Assembly: GCA_004799545.1 (NCBI GenBank)
Contig: SSMU01000001.1
Location: 1-64,000 of the forward strand
Length of the DNA: 64,000 nucleotides
Origin: Phenylobacterium sp.
GTDB taxonomy: Bacteria > Pseudomonadota > Alphaproteobacteria > Caulobacterales > Caulobacteraceae
Reading direction: 5' to 3'
The position numbers were made by a program, and so were the translations under genes. Positions 55,817 through 63,922 of the stretch are shown in pieces (position 1 is the first letter of the stretch; every line of letters starts with the position of its first letter). The notes beneath the pieces were generated by a model. The model worked only from the letters and a program-made list of their open reading frames with translations. It was not told the origin of the DNA and made no database searches.

Positions 55817-57004
55817 ATGTCCGAGCAGCCGATCAAGATTGGATATTGCCTTTCGCTGAGCGGCCCACTGGCGTCGAACGGCAAGACGGCGCGGCTCGCC
55901 CACCAGATCTGGGAAGGCGACGTCAACCGCCGGGGCGGGCTGCTGGGGCGGCCGGTGCAGATGGTCTGCCTCGACGACCAGACCAACCCGGCCCTGGTCG
56001 CCGACCTCTACAAGCGCCTCCTCGACGAGGAGAAGGTCGATCTGGTGATGGGCGGATACGGCGACAACTCCGTCGCCCCGGCCATGCCGCTGATCATGGA
56101 GCGGGAGCGATATCTCATCGCGCTCATGGCCTTGGCCGTGAACGCGACCCTCGCCTACCCGAACTACTTCGTGATGATCCCGACCGGTCCGAACCCGAAC
56201 GCGGCGCTGACGGAGGGCTTCTTCGACCTGGCCGCGCGCCAGACCCCGAAGCCTGCATCCATGGCGATCCTGGCGGCCGATGCGCCGTTCTCGAAGAACC
56301 CGGTGGCCGGCGCCAAGGCGCATGCCGGCCGGCTCGGGATCCAGGTCGTTTCCGAGGGCCGCTATCCGCTGGCGACGACCGACTTCGCGCCGCTCATCCG
56401 TGAGTTGGAGGCGATCCAGCCCGATATCCTGTTCCTCTGCTCCTACCTCAACGACTCCGCGGGGCTTCTCCGCGCCGTCGATGAGATCGGGCTCAAGCCG
56501 AAGATGGTGGGCGGAGCGATGATCGGGCCCCAGAACGGAGCCATCAAAGGGTCGTTGGGCCCATTGCTCAATGGCGTCGTCAACTATGAGTACTGGCTGC
56601 CGGCGCCGGAGATGATGTTCCCTGGCATCGCGGAGATGATCGATAACTATCAGTCTCGCGCGGAAGCCGCCGGCGCCGATCCGCTCGGCTACTACGTTGC
56701 GCCGCAGGCCTATGCCCAGGCGCAGGTGCTCGAACAGGCGGTGGCCGGAACCGGCTCGCTCGACGACGCGAAGCTTGCCGAGTTCACCCGTCGCAACACC
56801 TTCAGGACGATCCTGGGGGATGTGAAGTTCGGAGAGGGCGGAGGCTGGGCGCAGGCCCGGGTTCTGACGGTCCAGTACCGGAACATCGTCGGCAATGACC
56901 TGGCGCAGTTCAGAGGGATCGAGACCCAGGCGGTCGTCTCGCCGGCAGACTTCGCATCCGGGACGCTGGTCTACCCCTACGCAAACGCGAAGGCGCGGGT
57001 CTGA
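55817..57004 (+). CDS. Periplasmic-binding-type amide/amino-acid binding protein lacking a signal peptide
   Basis: A 395-residue type I periplasmic-binding fold (Leu/Ile/Val or amide binding). PIKIGYCLSLSGPLASNGKT, GDVNRRGGLLGRPVQMVCLD, LDEEKVDLVMGGYGDNSVAP and DFAPLIRELEAIQPDILFLC are characteristic. The protein begins MSEQPIKIGY with no signal peptide, and the mature fold starts at residue 5. No transporter permease or ATPase gene is near. It may work in the cytoplasm, like AmiC, as a ligand sensor. GGGAGGA precedes the ATG. Both neighbours are SnoaL-type genes. Confidence 0.9.
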   Translation: MSEQPIKIGYCLSLSGPLASNGKTARLAHQIWEGDVNRRGGLLGRPVQMVCLDDQTNPALVADLYKRLLDEEKVDLVMGGYGDNSVAPAMPLIMERERYLIALMALAVNATLAYPNYFVMIPTGPNPNAALTEGFFDLAARQTPKPASMAILAADAPFSKNPVAGAKAHAGRLGIQVVSEGRYPLATTDFAPLIRELEAIQPDILFLCSYLNDSAGLLRAVDEIGLKPKMVGGAMIGPQNGAIKGSLGPLLNGVVNYEYWLPAPEMMFPGIAEMIDNYQSRAEAAGADPLGYYVAPQAYAQAQVLEQAVAGTGSLDDAKLAEFTRRNTFRTILGDVKFGEGGGWAQARVLTVQYRNIVGNDLAQFRGIETQAVVSPADFASGTLVYPYANAKARV

Positions 57005-57057
57005 CGCCCGCGCCAAAGAGGACCTGCCAGAATTTTGACTTGGATCGGAGACTGGCC

Positions 57058-57528
57058 GTGACAGACACCATCGAAAACCGGCTTCGCTTGCTGGAGGACG
57101 AGGCCGAAATACATCGCCTGGCGGCGCGATTCAGCGACGCTGCGAATGAGCGAGACAACGAGGCCTTCCTGAGCCTCTGGGCGAACGCCGGCGCGGTCTG
57201 GGAGATCGGTGAGCCCCTCCCTGCGCGGGCCGAGGGCCGGGAGGCGATCGCGGCGCTGTTCGAGGCGCTCAACAAGATCCAGCGCTATTTCATGCAGATG
57301 ACCCATTCGGGGGTCGTCACGCTCGCCGGCGACCGTGCGACCGCGCGCTTTGTCATGCGCGAACACGGCCTCGGCGACGGCGCCTTCTACGACAACCTGG
57401 CCGTCTACAACGACGTCCTTGTACGGGAGACCGGCGGCTGGCGCTTTCTCGAACGCCACTACAGCTACCGCTTCCTCAATCAAGAGCCATTCAAGGATGA
57501 AGCCTTTCCGTCTGGTCCCTCGACGTAA
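57058..57528 (+). CDS. SnoaL-like / NTF2-fold protein
   Basis: A 156-residue NTF2-fold protein: LEDEAEIHRLAARFSDAANE, DNEAFLSLWANAGAVWEIGE, the AEGREAIAALFEALNKIQRY helix, THSGVVTLAGDRATARFVMR and TGGWRFLERHYSYRFLN. This is the SnoaL_4 group. A GTG at 57058 with GGAG seven bases before it decides the start over TTG at 57040. It closes a four-gene rightward unit. The two SnoaL proteins of this unit differ strongly, so they probably act on different intermediates. Confidence 0.86.
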   Translation: MTDTIENRLRLLEDEAEIHRLAARFSDAANERDNEAFLSLWANAGAVWEIGEPLPARAEGREAIAALFEALNKIQRYFMQMTHSGVVTLAGDRATARFVMREHGLGDGAFYDNLAVYNDVLVRETGGWRFLERHYSYRFLNQEPFKDEAFPSGPST

Positions 57529-57684
57529 CATCCGAACGACGAATGCGCCTCTGCTATCCGGGATTTTGCGAATTGTCGGCGTGAAGTCCGCGCGTTGCCC
57601 GCCGTCATTCCGGCGAGAGAGGGCTTGCTCGGACTGGCTGGCGGTGCGGGCAGTCGGCGGCGAAGAGGTCTCCGCGGACGCTGG

Positions 57685-58290
57685 CTAGTGCGACGTAAGC
57701 TCGAATCCTACGGTGGGTGGTTCAAACGCGCCACCTGGCGTTCGCAGATTGCGACTCCGGGCGATCTCCTGGCGAATGAAGAGGCCGTTGCGGTTGGCGA
57801 TCAGAGCGCGCCCGAGCGCCTCGGGTTCCGAGAAGAACTCTCGACCGTGCAGCACCGTGTAGGTGTGCCCGCACAAAGGGCACGTCTTCGAATGCCCTTC
57901 CGTCGCGTGGAGCGTCGGCGGATGCCGCTCATGGAGCGTGGACCAGCCGTCGAGAACCTCGCCTTTCCAGCGAAGCAGGCCCAATCCGATGCGCTCCTCG
58001 TCGACCAGGTCACGAATCTCGTCCAGCCAGCTGTGAGCAAGGACGCGGACGCCGTAGTCGCAGGTCCAGTTGATCTCGTCGCGAGTGTTAGGGGGCGCGG
58101 CGACTTCGATGTCGATCCGGCGCAAATCGGCGTTGGGGTGAAGCCCGCCGTCCGGCGCTCTGCAGACCCACTCGGGCAAGGGAACGATTCGGCCTGCAAA
58201 CGGCGTGCTCGCGTAGGCCTGCGGATCAAGAGGCACACAGTCCGACGTCTCAGCGGCATACCAGAGCCAACGCTGTGTCGCTCGGTGCAT
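57685..58290 (-). CDS. Probable immunity protein for the adjacent toxin (CXXC motif)
   Basis: A 201-residue protein. The middle has CDYGVRVLAHSWLDEIRDLV and LRWKGEVLDGWSTLHERHP; then a zinc-type motif TCPLCGHTYTV and GREFFSEPEALGRALIANRN, NGLFIRQEIARS, LRTPGGAFEPP. It recalls the double-CXXCG immunity family described in myxobacteria, but only one CXXC is present; a single Cys (WVCRAP) replaces the first pair. ATG at 58290 is preferred; a GTG at 58344, inside the toxin gene, is possible. It starts just after the toxin stop, the usual place for immunity genes. Confidence 0.6.
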   Translation of the reverse strand: MHRATQRWLWYAAETSDCVPLDPQAYASTPFAGRIVPLPEWVCRAPDGGLHPNADLRRIDIEVAAPPNTRDEINWTCDYGVRVLAHSWLDEIRDLVDEERIGLGLLRWKGEVLDGWSTLHERHPPTLHATEGHSKTCPLCGHTYTVLHGREFFSEPEALGRALIANRNGLFIRQEIARSRNLRTPGGAFEPPTVGFELTSH

Positions 58291-58306
58291 ACTCTTTGCT
58301 GGTCGA

Positions 58307-59449
58307 TTATGGGGAAGTTGGTGGAGTGGGAGCTTGGCCGTCACTCAGCGCCGGGTCCAGATATTTCGAGATCCTCGTTCCGTTGTTCCGGTCGAATTCG
58401 CGCGTCACGCGCTTCAAGATCGCCATGGCCTCTTCGCGCTTGGCTGGATTTGCGCTGAAGAAATTCGCCCAGTCCTCGGTGCTTCCGCCTGTGCCGCCGA
58501 TCCTCGGAAGGCCGGCGTCCTTGAGCGCAGCCCTCAGGTCCGCGTGGAACATTGTGTGAAGGCTGTGGTGGATGCGCGCCAATTCCTGGTCGACCGCTCC
58601 GCCCATGAATTTTGGAAAGGAATGATGGCCTTCGACAATGCCTTGAACCACCGCCGGCCCGATCTTGTGGCCGAGGCCGTCGATCAGGCTCTCCGCGAAG
58701 CCTCCGCCTTCCAGCCAGGTGGCGGCGCCCAGGCCAATGTCGCCGAGGTCTTTCGCCACGCCGCCCCAGTTGATGTCATGGGACCACGTCCCGAAATCGA
58801 ATGGCCCGGTCGTGTGCCAGCCTGGAACAGGATGCAGCTTCCCGTCGGCCCCTGGCTGGAAGACGTCGATCCGAGACGGGTCAAGGGGTGCTTGGCGACT
58901 CGGCTGCGACGCGCTTCCGTCTTGAATTGGCGAGCCGCCAGGGCGCGATGATTGAGGCGCTCTTGGCGCACCCGGACTCGCGGGGTTTGTCGCGGCGTTC
59001 GCAGCGACCATCGTAGGCCCATAGCCTGGGCCTCGGCCCAGCGGGGTCGGCCGCCATCCGCTCGGATGCAGCATGTCCCACGGCGCGGGCATCGGAGCCG
59101 GATGCGGCCACGCCCCCGACGGGCCAAAAGGGGGTGAAGGCATCGGCACCGGATGTGGAAAGCTCGAAGAGCCGGAGGAGGCGTCGGCAGAAGAACCCAA
59201 TGAGCCCGACCCGAAGTCCGGCTGCGCGACGCTCCCAGGCTCTTGTCCCGTGACGTCAACCTGCTGCTCAAACGGAGCGCCCGGAGAGGCGTCGACGCCG
59301 CTCCCGCCGTCACCGGCGTCTCCAAAGAAGTCGCGATAGCGTTGCGCTTCAGCGGCTTGCCGCTCGTCTTCGATCTCCTGAGGCGACCTTCGATACCACT
59401 GCTCGAGCTCATCGCCTTCGAGGCTGGCGGGGTCCACGGGATAGGGCAT
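58307..59449 (-). CDS. Polymorphic toxin with Tox-SHH-like nuclease domain
   Basis: A 380-residue protein in three parts. The N-terminus (EGDELEQWYRRSPQEIEDER, RYRDFFGDA; residues 11-44) looks like a shared delivery module. A long Pro/Gly/Ser-rich linker spans 50-200. The C-terminal domain has GHHSFPKFMGG (274-284) and HHSLHTMFHADL (294-305), the His-rich signature of HNH/EndoVII-type SHH toxins. It probably cuts nucleic acid in competing cells and is neutralised by the downstream protein. GAGGAGA precedes the ATG. The secretion route is not encoded nearby. Confidence 0.75.
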   Translation of the reverse strand: MPYPVDPASLEGDELEQWYRRSPQEIEDERQAAEAQRYRDFFGDAGDGGSGVDASPGAPFEQQVDVTGQEPGSVAQPDFGSGSLGSSADASSGSSSFPHPVPMPSPPFGPSGAWPHPAPMPAPWDMLHPSGWRPTPLGRGPGYGPTMVAANAATNPASPGAPRAPQSSRPGGSPIQDGSASQPSRQAPLDPSRIDVFQPGADGKLHPVPGWHTTGPFDFGTWSHDINWGGVAKDLGDIGLGAATWLEGGGFAESLIDGLGHKIGPAVVQGIVEGHHSFPKFMGGAVDQELARIHHSLHTMFHADLRAALKDAGLPRIGGTGGSTEDWANFFSANPAKREEAMAILKRVTREFDRNNGTRISKYLDPALSDGQAPTPPTSP

Positions 59450-59871
59450 GCGGCTCTCCTCAACGCGGCAAGGTGCACGCCACCGAGGGGGGCGTGTGCT
59501 TCAGGGGTTTTCGGGGTCAGTTCGGAGAGCTCAGGCAGGCCGGGCTTGGGCGAGGCGCAACTCTCGACGATGCGCTGATCATCGCAAAGACGCGCGCAGA
59601 TGTCAAGAACAAAGATTGAACAAACGACGCTCGGGCCACGGCGGCCAAGCTTCAGCTATCGGATGTTATCGGAAATCGGGGAGGGGGGAGGGTCTGCGCG
59701 ATCACCGCGCTCTCAACTCAGGCCCGGCCGGGCCGGCGGCGCGCCAGACGAAACGGATTTCGTTCTTGGATCTCTGCGGTACGAAACGCAGGTCATAACG
59801 CCAGCCGTCGCAACGTCCCTTCGATCCGCTCAACGTGTGAGGGCCACCTGAGGCCGCTCACCTGCTGTGGT
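59450..59871. other. Intergenic region, no gene seen
   Basis: This 422-bp stretch lies between the toxin start and the end of the leftward oxygenase gene. It should contain the toxin promoter near 59460-59640. Reading frames here are short and lack ribosome binding sites, and no RNA gene is recognisable. Base composition drops toward AT in the 59600-59650 part (TTGAACAAACGA), marking the edge of the AT-richer block that follows. Confidence 0.5.
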
Positions 59872-60681
59872 CTACCACTCAACCAAGTCGGCCTGACCCC
59901 AACAGCGCCGGGAGATATTCACGTCCCGATGCAGCCACATGATAACCGAGGATCTTGCAAACCTGTTGTCGCCAACGAAGGAATGAAACGACTTAGGCGA
60001 GCACTCGAAAATCAGCATTGAATTGTTGACTGGTGGGACGATCCGCGAGGGTTCCAACAAAGCCTGAAGTGGAGATCGGTATAATCCAGTAAACCCGCCG
60101 TCCCCCTCAGGCCAAGGCGGATTGTTTAAATAATAAATCATTGCGATCGCTCTGGCCAACCTAAGTGGCGGAGCGCCCGACCCAACAATCTGCCCTGATC
60201 GATAGGAGCACACTTCCTCGTCAGACAACCAACCGTCCCCATGATTTGGCGTCCGCGAAAACCATCCCGGGTTGAAATCATTGTGAATGCGGCCTGATGA
60301 ACTTCCTGGACAGTGGAAGTGCAGTCCGCCGTTTACGGCGTGCACCACGTCTCGTATCCCGGTTCGATCAATGAGATGCTCGCACCAGCGTCGACTAAAA
60401 AACAGGTGAAGCGCGAGCGGCAGTGTTGCTGAAAAATTGACACCGAAGGCGTCGAATTCGCCAAGGTTTCGAGAGAAGCGCTCCGGCTCCACATCGAAAC
60501 TGAGACCCCTGTCCAATACTTCCCGGAACGCGTTTTCGATCGCGAGCGCCCGCTCAGCGGAAAATACGTTGTGGGCGACAAAGTGCGGAAACGGATCGCT
60601 CCTCGCTGCCCACGTTTGGCAGCCGAGCTTCAGATCATCGAGAGGCGGCGAACCGCCCGGCCGCCGCCGCGACGACGTCAT
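59872..60681 (-). CDS. Fe(II)/2-oxoglutarate oxygenase, prolyl-hydroxylase fold (second copy)
   Basis: A 269-residue dioxygenase. The iron ligands are His and Asp in RIHNDFNPGWF (H-x-D; about residues 133 and 135) and the distal His in KSFHSFVG; the 2-oxoglutarate-binding Arg is in RFARSSVIMWLH. AMIYYLNNPPWPEGDGGFTG is the strand-turn typical of prolyl 4-hydroxylase-like enzymes. The ATG at 60681 overlaps the upstream oxygenase stop by 4 bp; an ATG at 60690 is also possible. It is the last gene of the protease-sulfotransferase-oxygenase-oxygenase set. It likely hydroxylates a peptidyl or small-molecule substrate. Confidence 0.82.
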   Translation of the reverse strand: MTSSRRRPGGSPPLDDLKLGCQTWAARSDPFPHFVAHNVFSAERALAIENAFREVLDRGLSFDVEPERFSRNLGEFDAFGVNFSATLPLALHLFFSRRWCEHLIDRTGIRDVVHAVNGGLHFHCPGSSSGRIHNDFNPGWFSRTPNHGDGWLSDEEVCSYRSGQIVGSGAPPLRLARAIAMIYYLNNPPWPEGDGGFTGLYRSPLQALLEPSRIVPPVNNSMLIFECSPKSFHSFVGDNRFARSSVIMWLHRDVNISRRCWGQADLVEW

Positions 60682-61388
60682 TCCAGCCATCCCGTGTACG
60701 CGAGGCGGCGACCGGTGACGACATGAGATACAAAATGTGGGGATTCACGGTCTGCGACCTCGAATAGCACCAGACTATTGAATGTGGGCGAGAAGGTCCG
60801 CTCCGGGCGCGTCCAATCTTTGGAAAGAATACAGAGATGCCCGCCGAATTGAGGGCGCCATGCTTTGGTCAGGTTGAGGGAAAAGGCCAGGCGCCCTTTG
60901 TCGAGGTCATGATGCGGCGCGAGAAAATCACCGCGCAAATAGCAGCTGAGGAAGGATTCCCCGAGCGCTGAGATCGGCGCTCCCAGCCGGGACATGAGGC
61001 GGTGCAGGGGCGGGGATTGAAAAAGCCTTCGGAGCCGGCATTCCCCACACGAACACGGGTCAGCGTGGACACCCAGTGTTCGACGGAAGCAATAGGAGAA
61101 GCGCCCTTCCGCAAAGGCAAGTGCTGCCGCACGGTAATGCCGCAGAACATCGTCTCTCCGACTTTCAAGATTTGGCAAGTACGAGGTATTTTGCCCATCG
61201 TGAATAGCAATCTGCCATTCTGAAGCGTCTTTCGTCTCAACAAGATAGCGGTGGATTTGATCGGCAAATCGAGGCTGAAGGAAGTCCTTGATCTCGACAT
61301 ACCCTCGCTTCTTTAGCTTGCGTGCCACTTTGGCGGCGTCGACTGATCCGAGGAGGCACGCACTAGCTTCGCCGGCGGCTCGCATCAT
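60678..61388 (-). CDS. Fe(II)/2-oxoglutarate oxygenase, prolyl-hydroxylase fold (first copy)
   Basis: A 236-residue dioxygenase. Iron ligands H159 and D161 (LAPHHDLDKG) and H222 (FVSHVV), with the 2-oxoglutarate Arg at 227/228 (GRRLAYTGWL). RLAFSLNLTKAWRPQFGGHL gives the L-L---W----GG-L motif of P4H/OGFOD1-type hydroxylases. A Cys cluster (PCSCGECRLRRLF, residues 111-123) is unusual for the fold and might bind a metal. The start is the ATGA overlap with the sulfotransferase stop. It pairs with a second, diverged oxygenase overlapping its own end. Confidence 0.82.
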   Translation of the reverse strand: MMRAAGEASACLLGSVDAAKVARKLKKRGYVEIKDFLQPRFADQIHRYLVETKDASEWQIAIHDGQNTSYLPNLESRRDDVLRHYRAAALAFAEGRFSYCFRRTLGVHADPCSCGECRLRRLFQSPPLHRLMSRLGAPISALGESFLSCYLRGDFLAPHHDLDKGRLAFSLNLTKAWRPQFGGHLCILSKDWTRPERTFSPTFNSLVLFEVADRESPHFVSHVVTGRRLAYTGWLE

Positions 61389-62176
61389 GTCCCGCTCGTC
61401 GCCTGCGTGCGCCGGCGGCGCTCGCTGATAAACCTATGTACCAACTCGTCTGTCATGCCATCGGCTTGCCGGTGAAGTGGTGGCGTAAGATCGTCCTCCG
61501 CTCTCTTTTCGGGCAGATCAAGTTGTCTCCTGAGCTTGCCGATTGTGGCTGCGGGAAAACTGACCAAGGCCTCGTATTCTAGCTCGATTGGCAAGATGGC
61601 TCGGTCTCGGAAGAATTCAGACCATCTGAGATCTTGTTCCTCCAGAACGCGCGCGATGTGGCTGATAGCCTCGAAGTCGAACGGGTACTCGACCTCTCTC
61701 GCTGGACCACAGTGGAACGCGTCGACGACCTGCCTCAGGGCGACCGCGGGCTTATAGGGTAGCGGCCGCGGTCGAGAGAGAGTGCTCGGCGTGGGCAACC
61801 ACCACGTGGACGAAATCATAGCTCGATAGAGCGAGATGGCCTGACGGAGAACGTCTGCGCGCCGAAGCCAGATGAAGCGATGGACTCCCAGTGATGAGCA
61901 AAGCGCATCAAAGAGATCACCGCTGTCAATATTAGCCCAATCACAGATGTATTCATCCAATTGATACCAATGAGCCTTGCCCCCGAACACGCCGTTGTCG
62001 GAAGAACAACTGCGTCGGACGAGTTCAAGGTAAGTCGTCCAATCAGTATGTCCGTCCCTGTACCCGCGGTTGAGGAATTCAATGGGACCGCCTGCATCAC
62101 CGGCGCATGCAAGCATTTCAGAAAGCAAGGTGCTTCCTGAGCGGGGAGAGGTGCAGATGATGTAGCTCTCAGCCAT
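61385..62176 (-). CDS. Stf0-type sulfotransferase
   Basis: A 263-residue PAPS-dependent sulfotransferase. The 5'-phosphosulfate loop is ICTSPRSGSTLLSEML (residues 7-22); the acceptor-side segment is GVFGGKAHWYQLDEYICDW; the 3'-phosphate segment is HRFIWLRRADVLRQAISLYR. This matches the Stf0 family, best known for trehalose-2-sulfation in mycobacteria. Its acceptor here is unknown. It starts 44 bp after the repeat-tailed protease and overlaps the oxygenase gene by 4 bp, so the four genes form a single leftward unit. The region is more AT-rich than the window average. Confidence 0.9.
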   Translation of the reverse strand: MAESYIICTSPRSGSTLLSEMLACAGDAGGPIEFLNRGYRDGHTDWTTYLELVRRSCSSDNGVFGGKAHWYQLDEYICDWANIDSGDLFDALCSSLGVHRFIWLRRADVLRQAISLYRAMISSTWWLPTPSTLSRPRPLPYKPAVALRQVVDAFHCGPAREVEYPFDFEAISHIARVLEEQDLRWSEFFRDRAILPIELEYEALVSFPAATIGKLRRQLDLPEKRAEDDLTPPLHRQADGMTDELVHRFISERRRRTQATSGT

Positions 62177-62220
62177 GGCACGGCACCGTGGCGCTCATTA
62201 CCTATTCAAATCACCCGATC

Positions 62221-63900
62221 CTATCTTCGACGCGGCACGCCGGGGTTCCGCGGGCCGCCGGGTTGGCTGGCAGGGGCGTTGGGCCCTGGCGACCGCTGGA
62301 TAGGGCTCGTACGACGAGCCTCAGGTCCTGGGCTTGGACCGGGGCCGGGTGTCGGACCGGGGCCTGGAGTTGGACCAGGCCCTGGCGTGGGACCAGGCCC
62401 AGGGGTTGGGCCCGGCCCTGGCGTGGGACCTGGAGTCGGCCCCGGCGTAGGGCCCGGAGCTGGTCCAGGGGAAGGGCCCGGGGTCGGGCCGGGTGTCGGC
62501 CCTGGCGTGGGACCGGGGGTTGGTCCAGGAGCAGGTCCAGGCGCCGGCCCTGGTGTCGGACCCGGCGTAGGACCAGGAGTTGGCCCTGGTGTCGGTCCAG
62601 GTGTAGGACCAGGAGTTGGCCCGGGTGTCGGTCCAGGAGTTGGCCCCGGTGTCGGACCGGGCGTCGGTCCAGGTGTAGGACCAGGAGTTGGCCCGGGTGT
62701 CGGTCCAGGAGTTGGCCCGGGTGTCGGTCCAGGAGTTGGCCCCGGTGTCGGACCAGGAGTTGGCCCCGGTGTCGGACCGGGCGTTGGTCCCGGCGTGGGC
62801 CCTGGGTTCGGGCCGGGGGCAGGTCCGGGGCCCGGATGGGGGCCCGGTCCAGGATGAGGTCCGGGACCCGGATGGGGACCCGGGCCGGGCGCCGGCGGGG
62901 CAGCCGTTACCAAAGAGACCCCGACTGCCTGCAGCACATCAGCGATGTGATTGGCGAAGGTCATCGTCGGCCCACCCGCGAAGAGGAGACCGACTGCATT
63001 GTTGGTGGAGCGCTCTAGGATCAGAGAGCCTGAATCCCCGGCCGCGCTAAAGGCCTGACCATTGAGTCCGGTTATTGAGATCTGACCTTTGAAGGCGAGC
63101 GTGCCCTGATCGTACGCCACGTTGATGTCAGTGTTAGTGCTGACGACGCGCCCGGCCGTGTAGCTAGTCGTGCGACCAAACTTGTGAACGACCATATCGA
63201 TGGCGGCCGCGGAAGCGCCCGCCGGCGAGCCGATCCCGAGAATGAAACGATTTGCAACAGTCGGGGTCTGGAGTCTGGCGATTGCGCAATCGACCGTGTT
63301 GGTCGCCAGCAACGGTATGAATCTGGTCAGCTCCGCGATCTGGTCAGTCGCAACATTTCCCCCGTCTAGTAGGCCGGGTTGATAGATTGCGGACCCCGTC
63401 GGAAGCTTATTTTCGTCCGCGAGCACGTGGTTATTGCTCAAGATGTACCGGATGCCCGCGTTGTCTTTCACAAGCGCGCCAAACGTGCCTGCCATCGTGA
63501 ATTGGCCGGAAGGATCGGCGAAGCCGACGGAGCTTCCTGGGCGGGCTGGGCGCCACTTCGTCCGCGGGTTCGGGCTGGCGAACGCGTGGATCAGCCCGAC
63601 CTCTTCGATGTCGGTCTCGATCCCTTGATGGATACGAGCGATCAGATTTTGTGGCGCAATTTCGGCTGGCGCAAATTTGCGCCGCACCAAGATTTTGACG
63701 CAGAGGCGACCTGTCGCCTTTCCATCGCTGATCTTTTCGCCGACACCCACGCCGACGACGTTGCCTTGAGGTCGTGGACTTACGGCAGCCTTGAGCAGCT
63801 GGGCGCGAGTTTGCCGCGATGGCCGGATAAAGCGCTGCGATAGCGACTCCTTGGCCGAAACAATGCGTGCCATGGTTCTGCGGTCAACAATAATAGGCAC
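62221..63900 (-). CDS. Trypsin-fold protein with a long Pro-Gly-Pro-Thr repeat tail
   Basis: A 559-residue protein. After an N-terminal region ([20 protein letters not shown]) comes a chymotrypsin-fold domain with the catalytic triad in place: His158 ([11 protein letters not shown]), Asp204 (TVDCAIARL) and Ser290 (AAGDSGSLI). From about residue 335 to 533 runs a nearly uninterrupted [12 protein letters not shown] repeat, ending in [11 protein letters not shown] and a basic tail. No signal peptide is evident. GTG at 63900, after GGGGTGAG, is preferred to ATG at 63873. It heads an operon with a sulfotransferase and two prolyl-hydroxylase-fold oxygenases, plausible modifiers of the repeat. Confidence 0.88.
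   Translation of the reverse strand: MPIIVDRRTMARIVSAKESLSQRFIRPSRQTRAQLLKAAVSPRPQGNVVGVGVGEKISDGKATGRLCVKILVRRKFAPAEIAPQNLIARIHQGIETDIEEVGLIHAFASPNPRTKWRPARPGSSVGFADPSGQFTMAGTFGALVKDNAGIRYILSNNHVLADENKLPTGSAIYQPGLLDGGNVATDQIAELTRFIPLLATNTVDCAIARLQTPTVANRFILGIGSPAGASAAAIDMVVHKFGRTTSYTAGRVVSTNTDINVAYDQGTLAFKGQISITGLNGQAFSAAGDSGSLILERSTNNAVGLLFAGGPTMTFANHIADVLQAVGVSLVTAAPPAPGPGPHPGPGPHPGPGPHPGPGPAPGPNPGPTPGPTPGPTPGPTPGPTPGPTPGPTPGPTPGPTPGPTPGPTPGPTPGPTPGPTPGPTPGPTPGPTPGPTPGPTPGPTPGPTPGPAPGPAPGPTPGPTPGPTPGPTPGPSPGPAPGPTPGPTPGPTPGPGPTPGPGPTPGPGPTPGPGPTPGPGPSPGPEARRTSPIQRSPGPNAPASQPGGPRNPGVPRRR
62309..62905 (-). repeat. Tandem 12-bp coding repeat (PGPT units)
   Basis: About 600 bp of tandem 12-base units, seen on the forward strand as alternations such as GGTGTCGGTCCAGGAGTTGG, encode Pro-Gly-Pro-Thr with some Gly, Ala, Ser or His replacing Thr. 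Third-base changes are frequent while the peptide stays constant, so the tail is kept by selection on protein. The array is prone to slippage, so its length may differ between strains. It could be mistaken for a CRISPR, but there are no spacers. Confidence 0.92.
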
Positions 63901-63922
63901 GGCTCACCCCCCCCGCCTCTCT

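Noticed and set aside
54461..57016. An 851-codon antisense open frame over the hydrolase, SnoaL and binding-protein genes
   Set aside because: It crosses three intergenic gaps and three confident rightward genes; no start signal or domain.
62309..62905. Dense short direct repeats resembling a CRISPR array or minisatellite
   Set aside because: The 12-bp units are contiguous with no spacers, and they keep one open frame encoding PGPT repeats joined to a serine-protease-fold domain.
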